DNA of 64,000 nt, taken from Roseinatronobacter sp. S2. GTDB lineage: Bacteria; Pseudomonadota; Alphaproteobacteria; Rhodobacterales; Rhodobacteraceae. The position numbers and the translations under genes are program-made. Each line of letters starts with the position of its first letter. The stretch's first letter is position 1. Under the pieces are notes generated by a model, which saw only the letters and a program-made list of their open reading frames with translations, had not been told where the DNA came from and ran no database searches. The stretch is from assembly GCF_029581395.1 (NCBI RefSeq), contig NZ_CP121113.1, positions 676,501 through 740,500 of the forward strand, given 5' to 3'. Shown here one piece after another: positions 1-6,757 of this stretch.

Positions 1-1
1 C

Positions 2-676
2 TTGGCATCGCATGCACCGGACGCTGGCGTGGCCGCGCGGTTTGATGACATCGCCGCCAGCAATCGGGCGGCGCGCAACGCAGCCCTTGTGGCCGCCGCG
101 CCCGATGACGCGCAGGGCATGACCAAGGACCAGATCGCGCGCATGGTGTCGGATGCCCTGCAAGGCGATGATGCGACCGTCTTTTCCGAACTGGGCTGCC
201 CGATGGCATCCATGCGTCTGACCCATGCGCAGGCGTGGTATCAAGAACCCCATGCGGGCGGGCTTGGCTGGTCGTTGCCAGCGGCCATGGGGTTGCAACT
301 GGCCGCGCCCGACAGGCTTGTTGTCGCCACGATGGGGGACGGGACATATATGTTCGCAAATCCTGTGGTCTGTCACCAGATTGCAGAGGCGCTGAACCTG
401 TCCATTCTGATTGTGGTGCTGAACAACAATGAATGGGGTGCGGTGCGGCAATCGGTGGTAGGCCTGTATCCTGATGGCTATGCCGCACGCGCCAATCAGG
501 TGCCGCTGACGGGCCTTGCGCCCAGCCCCGATTTTACGATGGTCGCGCAAGCGTCCCGTGCGTTGGCCATGAAGGCTGCGGACCACGCGCAATTCGCCGA
601 TGCGTTGCAAAAGGCGCTGGTCCATATTCGCGCGCGCAAGGGCGCGGCCTTGATCGATGTGCGCACACGGCCTTGA
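2..676 (+). CDS. Thiamine-diphosphate-dependent enzyme, acetolactate synthase/benzoylformate decarboxylase type (C-terminal part)
   Basis: Only the last 224 residues are in the window; the frame is open to the left edge. The fragment carries the C-terminal TPP-binding domain: a GDG (in GDGTYMFANP) followed about 30 residues later by the NNN of VVLNNNEWGAV, the usual GDG-X(25-30)-NN cofactor signature. Enzymes of this fold decarboxylate or carboligate 2-oxo acids. The substrate cannot be read from this half. The gene converges on the extradiol dioxygenase cluster, with only the 231-bp repeat element between them, so a link to aromatic or 2-oxo-acid breakdown is possible but is inference. Confidence 0.85.
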   Translation: MASHAPDAGVAARFDDIAASNRAARNAALVAAAPDDAQGMTKDQIARMVSDALQGDDATVFSELGCPMASMRLTHAQAWYQEPHAGGLGWSLPAAMGLQLAAPDRLVVATMGDGTYMFANPVVCHQIAEALNLSILIVVLNNNEWGAVRQSVVGLYPDGYAARANQVPLTGLAPSPDFTMVAQASRALAMKAADHAQFADALQKALVHIRARKGAALIDVRTRP

Positions 677-726
677 TTTCAGCTTGTGATACGGGTTTGT
701 TCAGATCTGGTTGAATGGCCGGTTTA

Positions 727-957
727 TGGCCTTTTGCGGTCATTCGCGCGGGGACTAAGCCCGCGCCAGCGGTGGGCCGGGGTCTGCCGATCCGACGCCA
801 GTGAAGTTCACTTTATGCAGGCGGCATACTCCCAAGATCAAAGGCTTGGCCTGTCATCAGCCAAATCGGCAGGCCGCGGGACGGCCCACCGATGGCGCGG
901 CGGGCTGCGCCCTTGATTCCGCGCCTTGGGCGCTTTCCTGATGTCCCCTTCAGGCCA
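727..957. repeat. 231-bp dispersed inverted-repeat element, copy 1
   Basis: This stretch aligns without gaps to 61688-61918 with 8 mismatches by hand count (about 96.5% identity). It has an internal imperfect inverted repeat: the left arm (about 753-789, containing GCGGTGGGCCGG) can pair with the right arm (about 867-905, containing ACGGCCCACCGATGG), leaving a loop of about 77 bases. Both copies lie between the ends of converging genes. A short shared word CTGGTTGAA precedes both copies at different distances. One frame is open through both copies, but most mismatches change the amino acid, which argues against coding. Confidence 0.9.
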
Positions 958-1010
958 GTATCAACCAGCCTTGCGTGTCCGCCTGACGCGATCAAGCCTT
1001 GGCGCTGGCC

Positions 1011-1331
1011 TCATCCGACGGTCAGGGGCGTAATGCGGTCGGCGCGGAATGTATCGGCCAGCCGTGTCAGGGTGATGTCGCGCACCACGCCGCCCTTGGC
1101 AAACGGGTCCCCTTCGGCAAAGGCGCGGGCATTTTCTGCGCTATCGGCCTGTAAAATGCCGAAATTGCCAATTCCCTGGCCCGCGTCATTCCAAAGCGCA
1201 CTGCCCGTCAGCACCACCGCCAGACCATCCCCGCCGGACGCGACCCAGTCGCGATGTTGCGGGCGCAATTCGTCGCGCAATGCGGCCACCATTGGACCGT
1301 CATTGTGCTTGCAGATCATCAGAAAGAACAT
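1011..1331 (-). CDS. YciI-family protein
   Basis: This 106-residue protein has the small ferredoxin-like YciI/YCII fold pattern: an N-terminal beta strand (FFLMICKHNDG), a central helix, and the family motif around EGDPFAKGGVV with the conserved Asp-Pro-Phe. YciI relatives are often encoded next to oxygenases and have been compared with muconolactone isomerase, but most have no proven reaction. Its ATG overlaps the stop of the upstream ligB-like gene (TGATG), so the two are translationally coupled. It is the last gene of the aromatic cluster operon. Its role is inferred from context only. Confidence 0.8.
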   Translation of the reverse strand: MFFLMICKHNDGPMVAALRDELRPQHRDWVASGGDGLAVVLTGSALWNDAGQGIGNFGILQADSAENARAFAEGDPFAKGGVVRDITLTRLADTFRADRITPLTVG

Positions 1332-2173
1332 CAGCGCGTATTCTCCAGCAAAACCATGCCTGCGCCGGTCATGGATGCGGGCGCGAAATAATGGTCGAAC
1401 AATGTGGTGACGGTGTCATCCATACACCCGCGCATGACCAGCCACATGATAAGCTCTGCGCCCTCGGACCCGAACTCCTCGACGTAATCTTCGCGGGACA
1501 TGGTGCGGTAGCGTTCGGGGTTGGACCCGATGCGCGCAATCCATTCGCGGTCGGCGGTCGGGTTGATGAACCCTGCGCGTGCGCCCTGCAACTGATGCGA
1601 CAGCCCGCCGGTGCCCATGACCAGCACTTTTTCATCCGTCGGATAGCTTTCAATAGCGCGGCGCAACAGGCGCCCCAGATCCCACATGCGTTGTGGTGTG
1701 GGTATCGGATACTGGATTGTATTGATCAAAATGGGCACAACCTTGACCGGCCACGCATCCGGCCTGCCGAATGTCAGCTCCATCGGGACTTGCAGCCCGT
1801 GATCCACGTCCAGTTCGCGGCAGATCAGGGGGTCGAAATGCCCCTCGACCATGCGATCGGCCAAGTGCCAGGCAAACGCGTCCGCGCCCTGAAAATCCGG
1901 CACCGGACGCGGCCCCCAGCCTTCATCCGCAGGGCGATAATTCTCGGACACCCCAAGCGCGAGTGTCGGCACACGGTCCAGAAAGAAGGAATTGCCGTGG
2001 TCATTATAGATCACCACCGCAATATCGGGCTTATGGTCCGCAACCCATTTCTGCGCCGGCACATAGCCATCGAAAAACGGCTTCCATTCGTCACTGTTGC
2101 GCAACCCCTTGTCCAGCGCCGCCGCGATGGAGGGAACATGGCTGGTGCCCAGCCCGGCAAGCAATTCAGCCAT
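1331..2173 (-). CDS. ligB: Class III extradiol ring-cleavage dioxygenase, catalytic (LigB-like) subunit
   Basis: The protein has 280 residues and belongs to the LigB family (protocatechuate 4,5-dioxygenase beta and gallate dioxygenase N-half). LigB of Sphingobium SYK-6 has about 302. The expected iron and catalytic residues are visible: His12 (GLGTSH), His59 (YNDHGNS), His125 (DVDHGL), His193 (GTGGLSHQL) and the Glu in EEFGSEGAEL. The upstream frame is open to 2245, but the ATG at 2173 gives the family N-terminus and an 8-bp overlap with ligA. It should cleave a catechol-type ring next to a hydroxyl using Fe(II) and O2. The exact substrate (protocatechuate, gallate or another) is not decided by the sequence. 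Confidence 0.87.
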   Translation of the reverse strand: MAELLAGLGTSHVPSIAAALDKGLRNSDEWKPFFDGYVPAQKWVADHKPDIAVVIYNDHGNSFFLDRVPTLALGVSENYRPADEGWGPRPVPDFQGADAFAWHLADRMVEGHFDPLICRELDVDHGLQVPMELTFGRPDAWPVKVVPILINTIQYPIPTPQRMWDLGRLLRRAIESYPTDEKVLVMGTGGLSHQLQGARAGFINPTADREWIARIGSNPERYRTMSREDYVEEFGSEGAELIMWLVMRGCMDDTVTTLFDHYFAPASMTGAGMVLLENTR

Positions 2174-2516
2174 TGGTGACTTTCCCCAATCGTGTGTCCA
2201 GAAATTCCTGCAAACCCATTCCCGCCTGCGCCGCGCCGATTTCACGAATGGGCGTCGGGTCGACGGCGGAAATTTTCAGAATGTAGAACAGGTTGCCGCC
2301 CAGCCGCACCATTTCCGCCCAGTCGCGGGCTTTGACCGCCGCGCGCTGCGCGGGTGTCAGGGCGAAACGGTCCAGATAGGCGTCTTCATCCGCGATAAAT
2401 GCCGCGCGCCCGTCAGGGGTGCTAAGGCCCATGGCCATCTTGTTCAGCGCGTAGCCTGAATTGCTGCGGGGGCGGTCAAACAGCGGGGTTTCGGGAATGC
2501 GGTCCGGGTCGGTCAT
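2166..2516 (-). CDS. ligA: Extradiol dioxygenase small (LigA-like) subunit
   Basis: This 116-residue protein has the LigA domain, the helical lid subunit of protocatechuate 4,5-dioxygenase; recognisable segments are SGYALNKMAMGL and LGGNLFYILKIS. LigA of SYK-6 is about 139 residues, so this is a short member. The start at 2516 overlaps the stop of the upstream hydrolase (ATGA), and the end overlaps ligB by 8 bp, so hydrolase-ligA-ligB-yciI form one tightly coupled unit. The upstream open frame to 2687 is only a shadow of the hydrolase gene. The separate alpha and beta genes differ from gallate dioxygenases, where both domains are fused. Confidence 0.85.
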   Translation of the reverse strand: MTDPDRIPETPLFDRPRSNSGYALNKMAMGLSTPDGRAAFIADEDAYLDRFALTPAQRAAVKARDWAEMVRLGGNLFYILKISAVDPTPIREIGAAQAGMGLQEFLDTRLGKVTNG

Positions 2517-3232
2517 TGGGTTGCCTCTTGAATAAGTGGTTTCAGGCTGCGGACCCATCCGGCCAGCAATCCGGCCACGGCGGCGGGCTGCTCGACAGGG
2601 GCGAAGTGGCCGGCATCTTCGATGATTTCCAGCCGTGCCTGTGGGCAAAGCTGCGCAATCGCTTCGTGTTGTGCGATGGGCGACCATTGGTCCTGACGCC
2701 CGACCATCAACAGCAATGGCGCTGTATAGGCACCAATGGTCGCGCTGGCATCGGGGCGGTCCATAAGCGCGCGCATCTGGCGCTCGTGAATTTCAGGTGT
2801 CATGCGGCAAACCATGCGCGTCAGCCCGTTCATGACGGCAGGATCAGGCGTCAGCCCTTCGGCCATCATGCCGGGCAACCATGCTTGGGCCAGCCCGTCC
2901 ATGCCTTGCGCATAGGCCAGATCGATCATGGACTGGCGCTTTGCCTGCTCGCCATCCTTGCGGGGGTGCATGCCGGTGTTCAAAAGCGCCATGGCGCGAA
3001 TGCGTTCGGGGGCCATGCGCGCCATTTCCATGGCAACGCGCCCGCCCATGGAATGGCCGACAACAACCAGCGGGCCGCCATGACGGGCCAGAAGATCGTG
3101 TGCCATGTCGGGAATGCTGGCCTGCGTGGTGACATCGGCCACCGATATGGGCAGATCATCCAGTGCGTGTTGCGTGGCGTCCCAGACATGGGCATCGCAT
3201 ACAAGGCCCGGTATCAGCAGAATGCGGGTCAT
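2513..3232 (-). CDS. Alpha/beta-fold hydrolase
   Basis: This 239-residue hydrolase has the nucleophile elbow GHSMGG, an acid in GRQDQWSP and a histidine in EDAGHFAPVEQP, a complete Ser-Asp-His triad. The ATG at 3232 is chosen over 3247 because an AGGA lies about seven bases ahead of it. The gene is coupled to ligA by an ATGA overlap. In this position it could hydrolyse a C-C bond of a meta-cleavage product, a lactone, or an ester of an aromatic acid. The sequence does not say which. Confidence 0.83.
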   Translation of the reverse strand: MTRILLIPGLVCDAHVWDATQHALDDLPISVADVTTQASIPDMAHDLLARHGGPLVVVGHSMGGRVAMEMARMAPERIRAMALLNTGMHPRKDGEQAKRQSMIDLAYAQGMDGLAQAWLPGMMAEGLTPDPAVMNGLTRMVCRMTPEIHERQMRALMDRPDASATIGAYTAPLLLMVGRQDQWSPIAQHEAIAQLCPQARLEIIEDAGHFAPVEQPAAVAGLLAGWVRSLKPLIQEATQ

Positions 3233-3258
3233 GGGGCGTCCTGTCATGTTCGGAATAG

Positions 3259-3289
3259 AAAAAGTGACCGGCGCCGTCGGGCGCCGGTC
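3259..3289 (-). terminator. Rho-independent terminator after the O-demethylase gene
   Basis: A perfect 10-bp stem (3266-3275 with 3280-3289, arms GACCGGCGCC/GGCGCCGGTC) is followed on the minus strand by a run of five T (3263-3259). It lies 15 bases after the ligM-like stop and just ahead of the hydrolase start, so the hydrolase-lig operon may be fed by readthrough or by its own weak promoter. Confidence 0.75.
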
Positions 3290-3304
3290 TGTCGGGGGGG
3301 GGGG

Positions 3305-4711
3305 TTAGCTGCTTTTGGAACGCCAGCTATCCGCATAGTTTTCGCGTGCTTCACTTGCATAAGGTGTCGGCGACACCCGCACACGAATTTCGGTCTGCTT
3401 ATGCTCCTCGGTCGAGGTCTTGCCGGTTGGTTCAGGCTCGCCCCATTTCATGGTTAGCACATCGCCGACCTGAACGGATTGGTCCACCACACCAAGGCTA
3501 AGCACACAGCGTTCATTGAAGCTGTAGCCGTTGAACATGGACATGCCGACCATCTTGTCGCCATGCATGACCATATCTGCGCTGGACGATGCGTAGTTCG
3601 GCTGCGGGAAGTCGATCCATTTGTAAGGCGTGCCCTGATCGAACGCAGAGGCGATGACCTTCAGCACATCTTCGCGGTTCCATTCAAACGTGACCTTCTT
3701 GCGGTTCGACGCCGACCCTTTCATCGCTTCCAGTGCGGATTTGCCGATAAAGTCGGGTTTTTTCCAACCGATATAGAAATCATAGCCCAACTCGAACGGG
3801 TTGACGTAGTAATCTTCGATATTGTCGGAAACGAAGCTGCCGCCGATTGCGCCAGACGCTTCATAGCTGTCAGCGCCCAGCCAGTCGCGGTAGTCGGCCA
3901 ACATGCCGTCGCCTGTGTAGATGCCGGGCAGGGGCGATGGAATCCAGCCTGATTCCAGTGTGTTGGTGGAATAGGCGCGGCTGCCGCATTGCACCAGATT
4001 CACACCTGCATCGCGTGCAGCTTGCAGGATGGTCGAGTGGATGTAATCCTTGTCCTTATACGGACCCCAGATTTCCAGACCCGGCGCGCCGGACATGCCG
4101 TGACGCAGCGCCTGCACCTTTTTCGACCCGACATTGATCCAGTCAACATGGAAGAACTTGATGTCCTGAACCGGGCCGCCATTCATCTTTTCAAAGATTT
4201 TCGGCGCGTCCGGCCCTTGGATCTGAAAGCGGTAATGTTCACGCAGGACACGCTCGCCTTCGGGGCGCGACGGGCTGCGCGGGTCATAGCGCAGGCGCAC
4301 GTTCCAGTTGCCATGCGCGGCGCAGAACATCAGCCAGTTCGATGTCGGCGCGCGGCCGACAAGGATGTATTTGTCTTCACGTTCGCGGAAAATGATGTGG
4401 TCACCAATGACATGGCCATTGGGGGTGACAGGAACGTAGTGCTTGGCACGGTTCAGGTCGAAATTGGCGAAGTTGTTGATGCCGTGATGGGACAGGAATT
4501 CGGTTGCCTGTGGCCCCTCGACGATCAGTTCGTCCATGTGGTGGCTTTGGTCAAACAGCACGGCTGACTTGCGCCATGCTTCCTGTTCTACCCGCCAGTT
4601 GGAAAATTCGGGCGCGACGACGGGGTAGACATACATCCCGACTTTCGAATCGCGCAGCATTTGCACCGGATTGCCGGCGGCTGCCATTTTGGTGGCAAGA
4701 CTTTGAGTCAT
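3305..4711 (-). CDS. ligM: Tetrahydrofolate-dependent aryl O-demethylase (LigM/DesA type, GcvT fold)
   Basis: This 468-residue protein of the GcvT/aminomethyltransferase superfamily matches LigM and DesA of Sphingobium SYK-6 in length (about 470) rather than GcvT or DmdA (about 370). Segments typical of that group include the N-terminal LFDQSHHMDELIVEGP, QALRHGMSGAPGLEIWGP and NPFELGYDFYIGWKKPDFIG. LigM moves the methyl of vanillate or 3-O-methylgallate to tetrahydrofolate, leaving a catechol that LigAB can open. The ATG at 4711 has an ideal GGGAGGG seven bases ahead. The neighbouring ligA/ligB genes support the assignment. The natural methoxy substrate is not known, and a demethylase for another methylated compound is possible. 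Confidence 0.78.
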   Translation of the reverse strand: MTQSLATKMAAAGNPVQMLRDSKVGMYVYPVVAPEFSNWRVEQEAWRKSAVLFDQSHHMDELIVEGPQATEFLSHHGINNFANFDLNRAKHYVPVTPNGHVIGDHIIFREREDKYILVGRAPTSNWLMFCAAHGNWNVRLRYDPRSPSRPEGERVLREHYRFQIQGPDAPKIFEKMNGGPVQDIKFFHVDWINVGSKKVQALRHGMSGAPGLEIWGPYKDKDYIHSTILQAARDAGVNLVQCGSRAYSTNTLESGWIPSPLPGIYTGDGMLADYRDWLGADSYEASGAIGGSFVSDNIEDYYVNPFELGYDFYIGWKKPDFIGKSALEAMKGSASNRKKVTFEWNREDVLKVIASAFDQGTPYKWIDFPQPNYASSSADMVMHGDKMVGMSMFNGYSFNERCVLSLGVVDQSVQVGDVLTMKWGEPEPTGKTSTEEHKQTEIRVRVSPTPYASEARENYADSWRSKSS

Positions 4712-4733
4712 CTGAAACCCTCCCAGAAACATG

Positions 4734-4743
4734 ATGTATACAT
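4734..4743. promoter_or_regulatory. Palindromic operator candidate for the GntR regulator, proximal to ligM
   Basis: The perfect 10-bp palindrome ATGTATACAT lies 23 bases upstream of the ligM ATG. The same core TGTATACA recurs at 4811-4818 and 5613-5620, flanking the gntR gene. FCD-type GntR proteins usually bind short palindromes of this kind. A bound repressor here would sit in the ligM leader or promoter. Confidence 0.55.
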
Positions 4744-4809
4744 GAAACTAAAAGAAATGGCTGAATATGCAAGCAGAAACCGCCGGATCAGGCCAGTTTT
4801 TATGCGTAG

Positions 4810-4819
4810 ATGTATACAG
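4810..4819. promoter_or_regulatory. Second operator candidate (ATGTATACAG)
   Basis: This copy matches nine of ten positions of the palindrome at 4734-4743 and lies about 76 bp away centre to centre, in the 117-bp gap between gntR and ligM. It falls ten bases beyond the gntR stop, where a ligM promoter would be expected. Confidence 0.5.
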
Positions 4820-4828
4820 CAGTCGGTT

Positions 4829-5560
4829 CTAACTGGACAAAAGCGCCAGACTGGCGACGCCCTCGCGCAAGGCCGCTTCGTGCGAAAGCAGGTATTCCAC
4901 GTTTCGGCGCGCCGCGCGCGCATGTTCGCGGGCCAGTGATTCGGCGCGCCCGCTTTCGCGATTTTCAATCGCATCAATGATGGCGCGGTGTTGATCTTGG
5001 GCAGACCCAAGCGTCTTTTGCAATGTGTCGATCCGCGTGTGATCATCCAGAAACGCCGAGGGAGAGGCGAAGGGCAGTGCCGTTACCCGCGCAATTTCGC
5101 GTTGCAGAATGTCACTTCCGCTCATCCTGGCCAGAAGCAGATGAAATTCGCTGTTCAGCGCGGAATATGCATCCATATCAATGCTTTGATCCGATACAAC
5201 AGCATCAATCCCGTGTAGCACCTTATGCGCGCGATCCAGCAGCGCAGCATCGGCCCCGCGTTCAGCCGCATAGCGCGCGGCGGTTCCTTCCAGAACCCCG
5301 CGCAAATCGATTGTGTCCACCACATCAGCCAGTCTGAAGCTGCGCACAACAAACCCGCCACCCTTGGCGCGTTCCAGCAGGGTTTCTTCGGCCAGTTGTG
5401 ACAGGGCCGCGCGGATGGGGGTGCGGGAAATGGCAAGTTCTTCGGCCAGCGCGACTTCGAACAATCGGGTTCCGCCCGGCAGCTGGCCGCTAAGAATGCG
5501 TTGGCGCAAGGTAATCAGGGCGCGCTGGGCGTGTGTCGATGTGCCGGTCTGTGCGTCCAT
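4829..5560 (-). CDS. GntR-family transcriptional regulator, FCD subfamily
   Basis: This 243-residue regulator has an N-terminal winged helix (about residues 10-75, with ELAISRTPIRAALSQLAEE as the recognition region) and an all-helical FCD ligand domain (about 80-225), including the metal/ligand residues in NSEFHLLLARMSG and the C-terminal HRAIIDAIENRE. Such proteins respond to small organic acids, often the substrate or an intermediate of the adjacent pathway. It is transcribed in the same direction as the ligM and lig genes, and TGTATACA palindromes lie on both sides. This suggests control of the aromatic cluster and of itself. Confidence 0.88.
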   Translation of the reverse strand: MDAQTGTSTHAQRALITLRQRILSGQLPGGTRLFEVALAEELAISRTPIRAALSQLAEETLLERAKGGGFVVRSFRLADVVDTIDLRGVLEGTAARYAAERGADAALLDRAHKVLHGIDAVVSDQSIDMDAYSALNSEFHLLLARMSGSDILQREIARVTALPFASPSAFLDDHTRIDTLQKTLGSAQDQHRAIIDAIENRESGRAESLAREHARAARRNVEYLLSHEAALREGVASLALLSS

Positions 5561-5578
5561 TTTCTACACCCCCGTTAG

Positions 5579-5621
5579 GTATACACGTCTATACCACTGC
5601 ATTGCCACGCTATGTATACAT
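5579..5621. promoter_or_regulatory. Operator candidates upstream of the GntR regulator gene
   Basis: The 189-bp gap between the regulator and dapA holds a full palindrome ATGTATACAT (5612-5621) and an imperfect copy GTATACAC (5579-5586). They lie 19 to 61 bases ahead of the regulator start codon, fitting autoregulation. Confidence 0.5.
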
Positions 5622-5749
5622 GTTGCACCTGCTTTTGCGCAAGCTTTGATAGAATTTGGCCCGTGGGACCGGAACGTCCGACAGTCCCCTGGCGCAATTT
5701 CCTGCACCAAGGGCATCATAATGCGGATCAGATCCGGCCCAATGGCGCG

Positions 5750-6628
5750 TTAGTTGACAAGCCCTGCGTGGCGCATGGCTGCATCCATCAGTTTTTTGGT
5801 TTCATCGGTCAGGCCCAGAAGCGGCAGGCGCACATCTTCGCGGCAGCGGCCCAGACGCGACAGCCCGTATTTTGCCCCCACCAGACCGGGTTCGGCAAAA
5901 ATGGCGACATGCAGCGGCATCAGCATGTCATGGATTTCCAGCGCGCGCGCATGGTCGCCCGACAGGCTGGCTTGCTGGAACTGCGCGCACAGGCGCGGCG
6001 CCACATTGGCGGTGACCGAAATGCAGCCGACGCCACCTTGCGCGTTGAAGCCCGGCGCTGTGGCATCTTCACCCGACAGCTGGATGAAATCCGGCCCGCA
6101 TGTCATGCGTTGCAGGCTGACACGTTCCAGTTTGCCGGTCGCATCCTTGACCCCGATGATGCGCGGCAGTTCTGCAAGCCTGCCCATGGTTTCGGGGGAC
6201 ATGTCCACGACCGAACGGCCGGGAATGTTGTAGATGATGATCGGCAGGTCACTGCAATCATGCAGCGCCTTGAAATGGGCAATCAGTCCTTCTTGCGTGG
6301 GTTTGTTGTAATAGGGTGTCACAACCAGCGCGGCATCGGCCCCTGATTTTTCGGCATGGCGTATGAAACCCATCGCCTCTGTCGTGTTGTTGGACCCTGC
6401 GCCGGCAATCACTGGCACGCGCCCGGCAGCGGCCTTGACCACTTCGTCAATGACACGCTTGTGTTCATCATGGCTAAGGGTGGGGCTTTCGCCGGTGGTG
6501 CCTACGGGGACCAGACCATGCGACCCTTCGGAAATCTGCCAGTCGATCAGCGCATGCAGCGCGTCAAGATCAAGCGCGCCGTCCTTCAGCGGTGTGACCA
6601 GTGCCGGAATGGAGCCTCTGATCTGCAT
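5750..6628 (-). CDS. dapA: 4-hydroxy-tetrahydrodipicolinate synthase
   Basis: This 292-residue enzyme of lysine/diaminopimelate synthesis condenses pyruvate with aspartate semialdehyde. Visible family motifs are the GTTGESPTL pyruvate-binding loop, the tyrosine in VTPYYNKP, the IYNIPGRS motif and the Schiff-base lysine in IIGVKDATG. The ATG at 6628 follows a strong GGGAGG. It is divergent from the lytic transglycosylase gene, an arrangement common in Rhodobacterales, so it is probably the housekeeping copy rather than part of the neighbouring catabolic cluster. Confidence 0.93.
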   Translation of the reverse strand: MQIRGSIPALVTPLKDGALDLDALHALIDWQISEGSHGLVPVGTTGESPTLSHDEHKRVIDEVVKAAAGRVPVIAGAGSNNTTEAMGFIRHAEKSGADAALVVTPYYNKPTQEGLIAHFKALHDCSDLPIIIYNIPGRSVVDMSPETMGRLAELPRIIGVKDATGKLERVSLQRMTCGPDFIQLSGEDATAPGFNAQGGVGCISVTANVAPRLCAQFQQASLSGDHARALEIHDMLMPLHVAIFAEPGLVGAKYGLSRLGRCREDVRLPLLGLTDETKKLMDAAMRHAGLVN

Positions 6629-6757
6629 GCGCGCCTCCCTCTTTGGTGGTATCGGATCAACCACAGACCCGAGCCTTTCGCAAATGTGTGTTGTGACTGT
6701 GTCACAGGCGGTTAGAACTAACGGCAGATATTTTCAAGGTGAAAAGAGGTTGGTGAC

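Noticed and set aside
732..916. Protein-coding gene inside the 231-bp repeat (nearly the same peptide from both copies)
   Set aside because: Most mismatches between the copies change the amino acid, no good start or ribosome site is present, and the DNA is better explained by its inverted-repeat structure.
5750..6628. dapA homologue as a ring-cleavage aldolase of the aromatic cluster
   Set aside because: All DapA motifs are intact, a gap with operators separates it from the cluster, and the dapA-slt pairing is a usual housekeeping order in this group.
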